Positions 17,535 through 26,082 of a stretch of 64,000 nucleotides of DNA are shown here, one piece after another; position 1 is the stretch's first letter; the number at the start of each line of letters is the position of its first letter. The notes beneath the pieces are model-generated. The model searched no databases, had not been told where the DNA came from, and saw nothing but the letters and a program-made list of their open reading frames with translations. The translations under genes were made by a program, and so were the position numbers. This DNA is from Roseibium album (GTDB lineage Bacteria > Pseudomonadota > Alphaproteobacteria > Rhizobiales > Stappiaceae), in contig CXTY01000005.1 in the NCBI GenBank assembly GCA_001404055.1, forward strand, positions 372,001 through 436,000. Direction: 5' to 3'.

Positions 17535-17561
17535 GGCTCCTGGCGGGGGAACCAGGAAGCC
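17535..17561 (+). promoter_or_regulatory. Hairpin immediately before the tyrS start codon
   Basis: GGCTCCTGG (17535-17543) pairs with CCAGG-A-AGCC (17552-17561) around an 8-base loop CGGGGGAA, with one bulged A. It ends four bases before ATG 17566 and would occupy the ribosome-binding region, so it may affect tyrS translation. Function inferred. Confidence 0.45.
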
Positions 17562-17565
17562 GAAA

Positions 17566-18843
17566 ATGACTAAACACATGATTGAAGCCGGAAAGCCGGC
17601 GACCAAACTCAAATCGGAAGCACTTGCCGTGCTTCTGGAGCGTGGGCTTGTGCATCAGTGCACGGACATTGATGCTCTCGACAAAACTCTGTCCGAAGGG
17701 CCGATCACGGCATACGCCGGATTTGACGCCACCGCCGCAAGTCTTCACGTCGGGCACTTGATGCCACTGATGACCATGCGCTGGCTGCAGAAACTCGGGC
17801 ATCGACCAATCGTGGTTCTGGGCGGTGGTACGAGCCAGATCGGCGACCCTAGTTTTCGCAATGATGCGCGGCCCATGCTGGAAGAACGCCAGATCGCGGC
17901 CAACATCGCCACGATCCGAAGGTCTGTCGAACGTCTGGTGGATATGGACGGCCCGGACGGCGCACTACTGGTCGACAATGCTGAATGGCTTAACGAATTT
18001 CGCTTCCTGGAATTCCTCCGCGATTATGGTTCCCAGTTCACCGTCAACCGCATGATGACCTTCGATAGCGTCAAATCCCGCCTGGAAGCACAGTTGCCGC
18101 TGACCGTGCTTGAGTTCTGCTACATGATGCTTCAGGCAGTGGATTTTCTGGAACTCGCCAAACGGCAGGATTGTGTGCTGCAGGTTGGAGGCTCCGACCA
18201 GTGGGGTAACATCGTCAACGGTGTTGAACTTGGCCGCCGCGACGGCCGCAAGCTCCACGGCCTCACCGTGCCACTTCTAACCACTGCAAGCGGTGCAAAG
18301 ATGGGCAAGACTGCAGCAGGTGCTGTCTGGCTACACCCGGAGCACTTGTCACCCTTCGGGTTCTGGCAATTCTGGCGCAACACCGCTGATGCCGACGTTG
18401 CAAGATTTCTCCGGCTCTTCACCGAGCTGCCCATGAAAGAAGTCGAGCGTCTTTCTGCGCTGAAAGGCGCTGAGTTGAACGAAGCAAAGAAGATCCTGGC
18501 AACGCAGGTCACTGCCATTGTGCATGGGCCAGAAGAAGCACGGGCTGCCCTGCAGCAGGGGGATGCGCTGTTTGCGGGAGAAGGCGAAATCCTGGAGCCG
18601 ACCCACAGATTGCCGCTTGGAACACTCGCAGAAGGGCTTGGGTTGCTGGAACTGCTTGTCCAGGTTGGATTCGCTGCCTCAAACGGCGAAGCAAGACGCC
18701 TTGTTGAAGGTGGAGCTGTCCGCCTGAACAATCAGATTGTCGACGATCCACGCCGCCGGATCGCGAGCGGCGATCTCAAGGCCAATGAACGGCTGGCTGT
18801 GTCCGTCGGCAAGCGCCGTAAGGCACTGGTGGGATTTGAGTGA
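17566..18843 (+). CDS. tyrS: Tyrosyl-tRNA synthetase
   Basis: Charges tRNA-Tyr with tyrosine. The product has 425 residues, a class I synthetase of the bacterial TyrRS type. The HIGH-like motif is HVGHLMP, the tyrosine-binding loop is YAGFDATAASLH, the KMSKS-like loop is AKMGKTAAG, and the C-terminal S4 RNA-binding domain starts near residue 350 (LVEGGAVRLNNQIVDD). ATG 17566 or 17578 could be used; I chose the first, which follows the hairpin at 17535-17561. The open frame continues upstream to 17524 but crosses the terminator hairpin. The gene has a leader with an attenuator-like terminator. Confidence 0.96.
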   Translation: MTKHMIEAGKPATKLKSEALAVLLERGLVHQCTDIDALDKTLSEGPITAYAGFDATAASLHVGHLMPLMTMRWLQKLGHRPIVVLGGGTSQIGDPSFRNDARPMLEERQIAANIATIRRSVERLVDMDGPDGALLVDNAEWLNEFRFLEFLRDYGSQFTVNRMMTFDSVKSRLEAQLPLTVLEFCYMMLQAVDFLELAKRQDCVLQVGGSDQWGNIVNGVELGRRDGRKLHGLTVPLLTTASGAKMGKTAAGAVWLHPEHLSPFGFWQFWRNTADADVARFLRLFTELPMKEVERLSALKGAELNEAKKILATQVTAIVHGPEEARAALQQGDALFAGEGEILEPTHRLPLGTLAEGLGLLELLVQVGFAASNGEARRLVEGGAVRLNNQIVDDPRRRIASGDLKANERLAVSVGKRRKALVGFE

Positions 18844-18895
18844 ACAAATTGAAGAGAGGGTCGGACAGGGTTCGGCTTCCCGCCTTGTTGACAAT

Positions 18896-18942
18896 TCCTC
18901 CTTCGCCGTCCCGGACGAAGTGAAACGCAGATCCGGGACCTG
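18896..18942. repeat. Dispersed intergenic palindromic repeat (CCTTCG..CCGGGACCT type), copy 1
   Basis: CCTTCGCCGTCCCGGACGAAG, then 9 bases, then GATCCGGGACCT. The same word pattern occurs at 30679-30765. It is palindromic (CCCGGA/TCCGGG) and sits in a non-coding spacer. Such short palindromic repeats are widespread in alphaproteobacteria; function unknown. Confidence 0.55.
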
Positions 18943-18996
18943 TAGCCTCCGATAGACTTAGGAAAAAGTTATTGAATTCAGTGGTCCATAAAAATG

Positions 18997-19018
18997 GTCC
19001 CGGCGCGGAGGCCGGGAC
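18997..19018. repeat. Hairpin GTCCCGGC/GCCGGGAC in tyrS-tautomerase spacer
   Basis: GTCCCGGC (18997-19004), 6-base loop, GCCGGGAC (19011-19018): a perfect 8-bp inverted repeat in the convergent spacer. It has no T run and resembles the CCGGGAC core of the neighbouring dispersed repeat, so it may be part of the same repeat cluster. Confidence 0.5.
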
Positions 19019-19053
19019 AGCGGCATAGGTATTAGGTTTTGTCGGTAGTCTGA

Positions 19054-19080
19054 GGAGCCGGACATCATCCGGCTCCCTTT
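19054..19080 (+). terminator. Terminator-like hairpin between tyrS and the tautomerase gene
   Basis: GGAGCCGGA (19054-19062), loop CATCA, TCCGGCTCC (19068-19076), then CTTTT. It is placed to end transcription from tyrS and is convergent with the operon ending at 19090. Confidence 0.6.
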
Positions 19081-19089
19081 TGATCCATT

Positions 19090-19299
19090 CTATTTGTGCG
19101 CGATCTGAGCCCTGTATTCCTCGGCGGGCAAGCCTCCGATACCCCAGCTTTCAAGTTCGACCTCTTCGATCACGACAAATGTTGTTGCCGGGTTCTTGTC
19201 CAGAACATCGACCAAAAGATCCGTTGCTCCCTTGATGAGCTGCTTCTTCTGGTCACTGGTCACGCCCTCGCGGGTCACCTGAATATTGACGTAAGGCAT
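19090..19299 (-). CDS. 4-oxalocrotonate tautomerase family enzyme
   Basis: A 69-residue tautomerase. The N-terminus M-P-Y-V-N-I-Q-V puts the catalytic proline directly after the initiator methionine, the defining feature of the family, and VTREGVTSDQKKQLIKGATDLL plus E..SWG.GG (residues 50-57) are typical; the first of these is quoted in part only. For a free Pro1 the start must be ATG 19299; an ATG two codons upstream (19305) is nearer the GGAGGTG site but would bury the proline. It is third in an operon after a GST and an NTF2-like gene. Members tautomerise keto-enol intermediates of aromatic catabolism; substrate here unknown. Confidence 0.88.
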   Translation of the reverse strand: MPYVNIQVTREGVTSDQKKQLIKGATDLLVDVLDKNPATTFVVIEEVELESWGIGGLPAEEYRAQIAHK

Positions 19300-19301
19300 G
19301 A

Positions 19302-19688
19302 TCATGCACCTCCGGTCTGACGTGGTTTGATCTGGAAGATCTTCGACATGATCTGCCAGCGGTCGTCTTCACGGACAAAGGTCAGAAAATCGACGAAGTC
19401 ACTGTCACCAATGCTGCAGCGAACCCTGGCAAAGGCGGTGTTGTCACCGGCAAGCTGAATGTCGTCGATTGCATCCCGTCGTTCTTCGCCGCGCGAGGCA
19501 GGCGACACGCGCGCAGCAACGACAGGCACATATTCCGCCATGGTCCGGTGAAGAAGGGGTGTTTCATCCGCCGTCGCATAGACCGCCTTCGGGTGGAACA
19601 CCTTCTGCAACAGATCCGTGTCGCATTGGTAGAGCGCATCAAAGTAGTCCGAGATCGCGCTTTGCAATGCATTCAGCGCATCACTCAT
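19302..19688 (-). CDS. NTF2-like/SnoaL-fold protein (lumazine-binding-like family)
   Basis: A 128-residue protein with the cone-shaped NTF2-like fold pattern: an N-terminal helix AISDYFDALYQCDTDLLQKVF, then HPKAVYATAD, ARVRCSIGDSDFVDFL and FVREDDRWQIMSKIFQI. These resemble the putative lumazine-binding subgroup of SnoaL-like proteins. The fold binds small hydrophobic ligands or catalyses simple eliminations; nothing more precise can be said. It overlaps the GST gene by 4 bases upstream and its stop abuts the tautomerase start, so the three are translated from one mRNA. Confidence 0.8.
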   Translation of the reverse strand: MSDALNALQSAISDYFDALYQCDTDLLQKVFHPKAVYATADETPLLHRTMAEYVPVVAARVSPASRGEERRDAIDDIQLAGDNTAFARVRCSIGDSDFVDFLTFVREDDRWQIMSKIFQIKPRQTGGA

Positions 19689-20299
19689 GCAGCCAATCCT
19701 TCTTCTTTCAGTGTTTGTTGCGCTGCTGGTCGCGTCTGGATTCGCGTGACATAAGCTTCTGTTTCCGGCCAGTCAGCCAGTGAAACGCCAATGAAGTTTG
19801 TCCAGTTCAGGATCACGAAAGCATAGGCATCTGCGACAGAGAAACTGTCTCCAAGGAGATACAAACCGCCCTTGGCCAGAAGAACCTCAAACTGGGAGAT
19901 TGTTGCGTTCAGCTTCTTGCTGTTTGCTGCTTTCTCGTCGGCGTTAAATTCCTTTCCTGAAAAATACGGGTTAAAGGCCTTGTGCAGCTCCGAGGACAGA
20001 AAACTCAGCAACTCAAGCTGACGGAATTTGACCAAGGAGCTGCCGTTGTCGTTGGAGGCAAATCCGGGAAGTTGCTCGCTGAGCCACTGCAGGACCGCAA
20101 CATTTTCCGTCAGTATTTCACCGTTTTCAAACTCGAGCGCTGGCACATAGCCACGCGGATTTGTTGTGGCATAAGAAGCCCCGTTCTCGGTCGTGCCAGC
20201 ATCCGTGTCCACTTTTTCAAGTTGATAATCTACCCCTGCTTCGTTGAGGAGAATATGGGCTGCCATGGAACAGGCACCGGGCTTGTAGAAGAGTTTCAT
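19685..20299 (-). CDS. Glutathione S-transferase, beta class
   Basis: A 204-residue GST. The N-terminus MKLFYKPGACSMAAHI contains C10-S11, the bacterial beta-class active-site pair (as in E. coli GstA). cis-Pro GYVPALEFENGE and ILTENVAVLQWL form the glutathione site, followed by the helical domain. It heads an operon with the NTF2-like and tautomerase genes and is divergent from an HxlR regulator. The gap contains GGTAACT/AGTTACC repeats. Together this looks like a small module for detoxifying electrophiles such as quinones or enals, which is an inference. Confidence 0.93.
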   Translation of the reverse strand: MKLFYKPGACSMAAHILLNEAGVDYQLEKVDTDAGTTENGASYATTNPRGYVPALEFENGEILTENVAVLQWLSEQLPGFASNDNGSSLVKFRQLELLSFLSSELHKAFNPYFSGKEFNADEKAANSKKLNATISQFEVLLAKGGLYLLGDSFSVADAYAFVILNWTNFIGVSLADWPETEAYVTRIQTRPAAQQTLKEEGLAA

Positions 20300-20364
20300 T
20301 GTTTTTTGTCCTTCACGTTTATCGATGACGGGAAGGTGTTGTTTTAGGTTTCATTTGACAAGTA

Positions 20365-20397
20365 GGTAACTGATGGTAACTTAGTTTTCGAGTTACC
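20365..20397. promoter_or_regulatory. HxlR-type operator cluster GGTAACT / AGTTACC
   Basis: GGTAACT at 20365-20371 and 20375-20381 as direct repeats 10 bases apart, and the inverted form AGTTACC at 20391-20397. Palindromes built from GTAACT/AGTTAC resemble sites reported for HxlR/YodB-like regulators. It lies in the divergent gap between the GST operon and the HxlR gene. Confidence 0.65.
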
Positions 20398-20432
20398 CGG
20401 AAGAAACCTGATTTTGCGAGCGTGATCAAAAA

Positions 20433-20807
20433 ATGCCTCTCAAGATGCGAAAGAATCGCAGCCCGAAACCGCCCGAGCCCTGCATGTTGACGGAATGCAT
20501 GCAGGTGATCGCCGGTGCCTGGGCGCCGAATGTCATCTGGAGTCTGCGGGCAGGTCCGCGTCGCTTTAGCGAGCTCAGAGCGGACATTCCGCCTGTTTCC
20601 GCCAAGGTCCTGTCGGCGCGACTGTCTGAACTGGAAGAAAGGGGTGTTTTGCTGCGTCATGTCATGCCGACGTCACCGCCATCAGTCGAATACGAATTGA
20701 CGGGTCTTGGAGAGGAACTGATACCGGCGCTTGAGGCCATTGTTCAGGTTGGGCACAAGCTCAAGGTTCTGCGCGGCTATCAACCTGAAGCCGAAGCCGC
20801 AGAATAA
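20433..20807 (+). CDS. HxlR family transcriptional regulator
   Basis: A 124-residue winged-helix protein of the HxlR/MarR-like group, with the typical CM.VIAGAW.P.VIWSLR...RRFSELRADIP.VSAKVLSARLSELEERGVL core (listed with gaps). The N-terminal segment PEPCMLTECMQ has two cysteines; many HxlR regulators sense quinones, diamide or hypochlorite through an N-terminal cysteine at this position. ATG 20433 is the family-consistent start. The divergent GST-NTF2-tautomerase operon and the downstream alpha/beta hydrolase (22 bases after) are its likely targets, via the GGTAACT boxes. Confidence 0.92.
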   Translation: MPLKMRKNRSPKPPEPCMLTECMQVIAGAWAPNVIWSLRAGPRRFSELRADIPPVSAKVLSARLSELEERGVLLRHVMPTSPPSVEYELTGLGEELIPALEAIVQVGHKLKVLRGYQPEAEAAE

Positions 20808-20829
20808 CGCCGCCCCGGGGAAACTGACA

Positions 20830-21546
20830 ATGAATTCAAAGGTCTTTGTTTTGGTGCATGGGGTCTGGCACGGTGGTTGGTGCTGGTCACGAGTCGCAGA
20901 TATTTTGAAGTCGCGCGGTCACTGGGTTAGCGCACCGACGCACACCGGGCTTGGAGAGCGACGCCACTTGCTCAGCGCAGACATCACATTGCAGACCTTT
21001 GTTGACGACATTATCCAGCACATGAAATTTGAAGACCTGTCGGAAGTTGTTCTCGTCGGCCACAGCTTTGGCGGCGCGCCGATAACCGGGGTCGCCGACC
21101 GTGTGCCGGACAGCATCGCAAAGCTGATTTATCTCGACGCAATCATGTTGAATTCCGGTGAGACCTGGTTCGATCTCCTGCCGGAAGACCTGGCAAAAGA
21201 ACGTGCAGCGCTTGCTGAGAGCAGCAGTGGGGGTTTGAGCCTGCCACCGGCGCCAGCACAAAGTTTTGGTGTGAGTCGTCCCGAGGACATTGCCTTTCTG
21301 GAGCCACGCCTGACGCCGCATCCCTTCAGAACATTCACCACGGCCTTGTCACTCGACAATCCAATCGGAAATGGCCTGCCTGCCACCTATATCGAATGTA
21401 CACAGCCAGCTTATCCACCTGCAAAAGTTGCCCTGGAGCGGGCACGCCAACACGGTTGGCCAGTGGCTCAGATCCGGACGGGACATGATGCCATGGTCAC
21501 CGCACCGCAAGCACTGGCAAACCTTTTGGAGACTTTGGCGCTTTGA
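20830..21546 (+). CDS. Alpha/beta hydrolase (esterase/hydroxynitrile-lyase-like)
   Basis: A 238-residue single-domain alpha/beta hydrolase of the plant methylesterase/hydroxynitrile-lyase-like group. Visible are the oxyanion-hole region FVLVHGVWHGGWCWS, the nucleophile elbow VGHSFGG (serine about residue 79), and a C-terminal TGHDAMV histidine. The start is ATG 20830; the frame is open further upstream only because it overlaps the HxlR gene in another frame. It follows the HxlR gene by 22 bases and probably belongs to the same redox or xenobiotic response. Natural substrate unknown. Confidence 0.9.
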   Translation: MNSKVFVLVHGVWHGGWCWSRVADILKSRGHWVSAPTHTGLGERRHLLSADITLQTFVDDIIQHMKFEDLSEVVLVGHSFGGAPITGVADRVPDSIAKLIYLDAIMLNSGETWFDLLPEDLAKERAALAESSSGGLSLPPAPAQSFGVSRPEDIAFLEPRLTPHPFRTFTTALSLDNPIGNGLPATYIECTQPAYPPAKVALERARQHGWPVAQIRTGHDAMVTAPQALANLLETLAL

Positions 21547-21588
21547 GGTGGTTCTGAGCAGCCTGTACTGCTTCTGGTTCCAACTTTC

Positions 21589-21766
21589 GTCATTCCGGAC
21601 CAGTGAGGCGTTTAGCCGAACGCCGATCCGGAATCCAGAAATCAGCGTGAGCAGCGCGAACTCACATAATCATTTGAGATTAGGAAAGAGGCCGCGCCTT
21701 TGGCGCGAAATACATCTGGATTCCGGATCACGCGATGGCGCTGCGCGCCACGCTGTCCGGAATGAC
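21589..21766. repeat. 178-bp compound palindromic intergenic repeat
   Basis: Outer arms GTCATTCCGGAC (21589-21600) and GTCCGGAATGAC (21755-21766); inner arms GATCCGGAATCCAG (21626-21639) and CTGGATTCCGGATC (21717-21730). Inside each half is a smaller hairpin (GCGTT...AACGC near 21608-21623; GGCGC...GCGCC near 21738-21749). All arms are perfect. It lies between two convergent genes. This is the architecture of dispersed extragenic palindromes; function unknown. Confidence 0.8.
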
Positions 21767-21784
21767 CTGAGGTGACAAATGAAA

Positions 21785-21808
21785 AGGCGGCCTGAAATCA
21801 GACCGCCT
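21785..21808 (-). terminator. Intrinsic terminator after the aldehyde dehydrogenase gene
   Basis: On the minus strand AGGCGGTCTGA, a 2-base loop, then TCAGGCCGCCT followed by TTTC. The stem is 10-11 bp with one mismatch. It lies 26 bases after the stop codon of the dehydrogenase gene. Confidence 0.8.
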
Positions 21809-21834
21809 CTATCGTTTTCAAGGCTCACTGAGCC

Positions 21835-23355
21835 CTAGAAGAAACCTAGTTTGTTCGGATTGTAGCTGACCAGCATATTTTTGGTCTGCTGATAGTGATC
21901 GAGCATCATCTTGTGGTTTTCACGCCCAATGCCGGACTGCTTGTAACCGCCGAAGGCCGCGTGTGCCGGGTAGGCGTGGTAGTTGTTCACCCAGACGCGA
22001 CCAGCCTCGATTGATCGGCCAAAGCGGTAGCAGGTGTTGGCATCGCGCGACCAGACACCGGCCCCGAGGCCATACATTGTGTCATTGGCAATCGCGAGCG
22101 CCTCTGCTTCGTCCTTGAAGGTTGTGACGGAAACAACCGGGCCGAAGATTTCCTCCTGGAACACGCGCATCTTGTTGTGGCCCTTGAGGATGGTTGGCTG
22201 AATGTAGAAGCCGCCCGAAAGGTCACCTTCAAACTTTGCCTCTGCTCCGCCGACGAGAACTTCAGCACCTTCTTCAACGCCGATGTTCAGGTAGGACAGT
22301 ATCTTGTCCTGCTGTTCCTGGCTGGCCTGGGCGCCGACCATGGTGTCTATTGCACGCGGATCACCTTGCTTGATGGCCTTGACGCGTTCGATTGCCCGCT
22401 CCATGAAGGCTTCATAAATGTCCTCCTGAATCAGCGCACGGCTTGGGCAGGTGCAGACTTCGCCCTGATTGAAGGCAAACAGAACAAAGCCTTCAATGGC
22501 CTTGTCCAGGAACGCGTCGTCTTCGCGCATGACATCGGAGAAGAAGATGTTCGGCGATTTGCCACCGAGCTCCAGCGTGACCGGGATCAGGTTTTCAGTT
22601 GCATACTGCATGATCATGCGGCCGGTCTGGGTCGACCCGGTAAAGGCGATCTTGGCAATTCGACCAGATTTTGCCAGCGGTGCGCCGACCTCGGCACCAT
22701 AACCATTGACGATGTTCAGGACACCGGCGGGAAGCAGATCGGTAATGAGTTCCGCCAAAACCATGATCGCAGCTGGCGTCTGCTCAGCCGGCTTCAGGAC
22801 AACACAGTTGCCCGCAGCAAGGGCCGGGGCGAGTTTCCACGCGGCCATCAGGATGGAAAAGTTCCACGGAATGATCTGGCCAACGACACCAAGCGGTTCC
22901 TGGAAGTGATAGGCAACGGTGTCGGCATCGATTTCCGACATGGTGCCTTCCTGACCGCGCAGAACCCCGGCGAAATAACGGAAATGGTCGATTGCCAGCG
23001 GGATGTCAGCGTTTGTCGTTTCACGGATCGGCTTGCCGTTGTCCCAAGTCTCTGCCTTGGCCAGCAGATCCAGATTCTGCTCCATGACATCGGCAATCTT
23101 CAAAATGATATTGGCGCGTTCTGCAGCTGGCGTCTTGCCCCAGCTTTCCTTTGCCGCGTGTGCTGCATCCAGAGCAAGTTCTACATCGGCAGCGTCTGAG
23201 CGGGCGACATCGCATACGGCTTTGCCGGAGATCGGCGTCACGTTGCTGAAGTAACGGCCATTTACCGGGGCAACGAACTTGCCACCGATAAAGTTGTCGT
23301 ACCGGGACTTAAAGGGAGACTCTGTTTCTGTTGTGAAACTGGGCATCTCGTTCAT
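21835..23355 (-). CDS. Aldehyde dehydrogenase (AldB/ExaC type)
   Basis: Oxidises aldehydes, most likely acetaldehyde, to acids with NAD(P). The 506-residue length and sequence match the AldB/ExaC group: [39 protein letters not shown], the catalytic glutamate in LELGGKSPN and the nucleophile in [12 protein letters not shown], where two cysteines occur. The start ATG 23355 follows GGAGGAAATCAC. The regulator gene directly upstream (23485-24444) is of the AcoR type, the usual partner of this enzyme in ethanol or acetoin-related metabolism. A terminator follows at 21785-21808. Confidence 0.94.
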   Translation of the reverse strand: MNEMPSFTTETESPFKSRYDNFIGGKFVAPVNGRYFSNVTPISGKAVCDVARSDAADVELALDAAHAAKESWGKTPAAERANIILKIADVMEQNLDLLAKAETWDNGKPIRETTNADIPLAIDHFRYFAGVLRGQEGTMSEIDADTVAYHFQEPLGVVGQIIPWNFSILMAAWKLAPALAAGNCVVLKPAEQTPAAIMVLAELITDLLPAGVLNIVNGYGAEVGAPLAKSGRIAKIAFTGSTQTGRMIMQYATENLIPVTLELGGKSPNIFFSDVMREDDAFLDKAIEGFVLFAFNQGEVCTCPSRALIQEDIYEAFMERAIERVKAIKQGDPRAIDTMVGAQASQEQQDKILSYLNIGVEEGAEVLVGGAEAKFEGDLSGGFYIQPTILKGHNKMRVFQEEIFGPVVSVTTFKDEAEALAIANDTMYGLGAGVWSRDANTCYRFGRSIEAGRVWVNNYHAYPAHAAFGGYKQSGIGRENHKMMLDHYQQTKNMLVSYNPNKLGFF

Positions 23356-23372
23356 GTGATTTCCTCCAATTT

Positions 23373-23397
23373 CCTGGTCCTCCACCAGGGATCGGAG
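23373..23397 (-). promoter_or_regulatory. Inverted repeat just before the ALDH ribosome site
   Basis: On the minus strand CCTGGT, GGAGG, ACCAGG: a perfect 6-bp inverted repeat with a 5-base loop that itself contains GGAGG, about 20 bases before the real ribosome site. It may be a decoy or regulatory hairpin; role unknown. Confidence 0.35.
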
Positions 23398-23484
23398 GAA
23401 AATGTCGAGCATTGATGAGCTTGTCAGCAGGTGCAAACCGGACTGCCCGCCAGACTGTCTCAGTTCCGAAACAGGTTGGCCCGG

Positions 23485-24444
23485 CTAATCGCCAATGCCC
23501 AGTCTTTTCATGCGGCGGTAAAGCGTCGCTCGGCCAACGCCGAGTGCTCGGGACGCTTCGGAAACGTTGCCGTTTGCCCGCGCCAGTGCGCGCATGACCG
23601 CAGCGCGCTCTGCCTTTTCAAAGCCTGTCGGACCTTCATCGCGTCCCAGCAAGTCTGAAGCGGGAAGGGGCGTGACGGGACCTGTGGCCCCAAGACCAAA
23701 CGCCTTGCGCGCTCCTCGCGTGGCACCAACGACAATGTCATCGGAGTCGACTGCCAGCAGGATCGTCGACTCAGAAGAATCTCTGTCTGCGAATATGATG
23801 CGGCTTTGTGAAAACGCTGCCCGGAACGTATCGACTTCAATTTGCCGTGCGGTCTGGGAAACCATCGCTGAAATCAGCCGGTTGAAGGCTTCAGTCTGGT
23901 CAGACCGGGCGGAAGAGACGTCCAGCGCACCTGCGATAAAACCGTCAGGACCGTAGATCGGCGCGTCGATGCAGCTCATGGAAGCAATCCGGGCCAGAAA
24001 ATGCTCCTCCCGGTGGACGATGACATTTCTTTCTTCGGCAATACAGGTGCCAACACCGTTTGTGCCGACAGCCGCCTCGCTCCAGTCCGTCCCCTGTGCG
24101 AGACCCCATTCGTCAAATACATCCGCATCAGCTGCGGTGCATCTCTGGTCGAGAACAACACCTTTTGCATCTGTCAGAAGAACGGTGCAGCCGGACTGTC
24201 CGACAAGACCGAAAAGCTGATCAAGTTTGGGGGCGGCAATCTGAAGAAAGGAACCTTGTTCATCACGGCGTTGACGGAGTTGCCCGTCCTCCATCCGCTC
24301 TGGTGCCTGCTGTTCACCTGGGTGAAGACCATATTTATCAATCGACCGGCGCCATGAGGCCGCGATCCTGGAGACGGCAGGCGCCGACCCGGACTCCACG
24401 GTTCGAAAAACTGTTTCGACATGATCCTTCATGAGTGTGATCAT
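23485..24444 (-). CDS. AcoR-like GAF-domain regulator lacking the AAA+ sigma-54 domain
   Basis: A 319-residue regulator. The N-terminal half has the AcoR-type GAF region (SRIAASWRRSIDKYGLHP, then VLLTDAKGVVLD, GTDWSEAAVGTNGVGTCI, REEHFLA, SCIDAPIYGPDGFIAGALD). The C-terminus is a Fis-type helix-turn-helix (RANGNVSEASRALGVGRATLYRRMKRLG). Between them the AAA+ ATPase domain of full AcoR proteins (about 230 residues with GAFTGA) is missing; only a PAS-like stretch remains. It therefore probably acts on sigma-70 promoters. It sits directly upstream of the aldehyde dehydrogenase gene, same strand, its likely target. ATG 24444 or 24432 may be the start. Confidence 0.9.
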   Translation of the reverse strand: MITLMKDHVETVFRTVESGSAPAVSRIAASWRRSIDKYGLHPGEQQAPERMEDGQLRQRRDEQGSFLQIAAPKLDQLFGLVGQSGCTVLLTDAKGVVLDQRCTAADADVFDEWGLAQGTDWSEAAVGTNGVGTCIAEERNVIVHREEHFLARIASMSCIDAPIYGPDGFIAGALDVSSARSDQTEAFNRLISAMVSQTARQIEVDTFRAAFSQSRIIFADRDSSESTILLAVDSDDIVVGATRGARKAFGLGATGPVTPLPASDLLGRDEGPTGFEKAERAAVMRALARANGNVSEASRALGVGRATLYRRMKRLGIGD

Positions 24445-24811
24445 GGATCCCGAGCGGTTGGCCTATTGGCCCCAAAACTCCCGATCCGTTCCTCCCAAAA
24501 CGTCCAAAAAGACGCACCAGAATGACGGTTGGTGCGAAAACATTCAAGGCGGTGAAAGGGTCTATTTGTTCAATGTGTTTCAGTTCTGAGACACATTCAT
24601 GGTCTCACGGCGAGGTGGGTTCTCTCCAGGTTGCTTCAGACACCCGTTTTCTGTCGCAACAATCCCTGAAAAAGGATACCGGTTCGCACCTCGTTTGAGC
24701 AGGGCGACATTTGGTTCTTTCAAAACCCAAAAAGAAAAACCCCACCTCCTTTTCTGGGAGGCAGGGAGTTTTTTCGCGGGGAACGCGAAGGTCGCTTCTT
24801 TTAAAGCCTGC
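24445..24811. other. Spacer between acoR-like gene and ccrM
   Basis: 367 bases without a credible gene. The right half contains the ccrM terminator (24736-24775) and a small GC hairpin (TTCGCG...CGCGAA near 24773-24790). The left half (24445-24720) would carry the promoter of the AcoR-like gene, but I recognise no clear -35/-10 pair or operator in it. Confidence 0.55.
24736..24775 (-). terminator. Intrinsic terminator after ccrM
   Basis: On the minus strand CCCTGCCTCC, a short loop, GGAGGTGGGG, then TTTTTCTTTTT. The stem is about 10 bp with one bulge and the tail is strongly T-rich. It ends the transcript of the methylase gene. Confidence 0.8.
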
Positions 24812-26005
<1,194 letters not shown>

Positions 26006-26082
26006 TCAGGAGTTAAGCTCTTAAAACAAAAATTCCCATTGAATCAATGCTTTGTTTACAATCGTAAATGTTGAATGAGAAG

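Larger units (their letters stand above)
17265..17565. other. Leader region of tyrS
   Basis: 300 bases without a protein gene. They hold a possible promoter (TTGACT at 17371-17376, 17-base spacer, CATTTA at 17394-17399), an intrinsic terminator at 17499-17525 and a second hairpin at 17535-17561 immediately before the tyrS start codon. The part 17265-17365 shows nothing recognisable. Confidence 0.55.

Noticed and set aside
22177-23199. A 340-residue plus-strand frame opposite the aldehyde dehydrogenase
   Set aside because: Antisense shadow of a well-conserved gene; composition is low-complexity and unlike any family.
23356-23484. A possible sigma-54 promoter before the aldehyde dehydrogenase gene
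   Set aside because: The GG and GC pairs are 11 to 15 bases apart instead of 10; no good -24/-12 match.
26010-26025. TTAA-GCTC-TTAA upstream of ccrM as a CtrA box
   Set aside because: CtrA sites need a 7-base spacer; this has 4.
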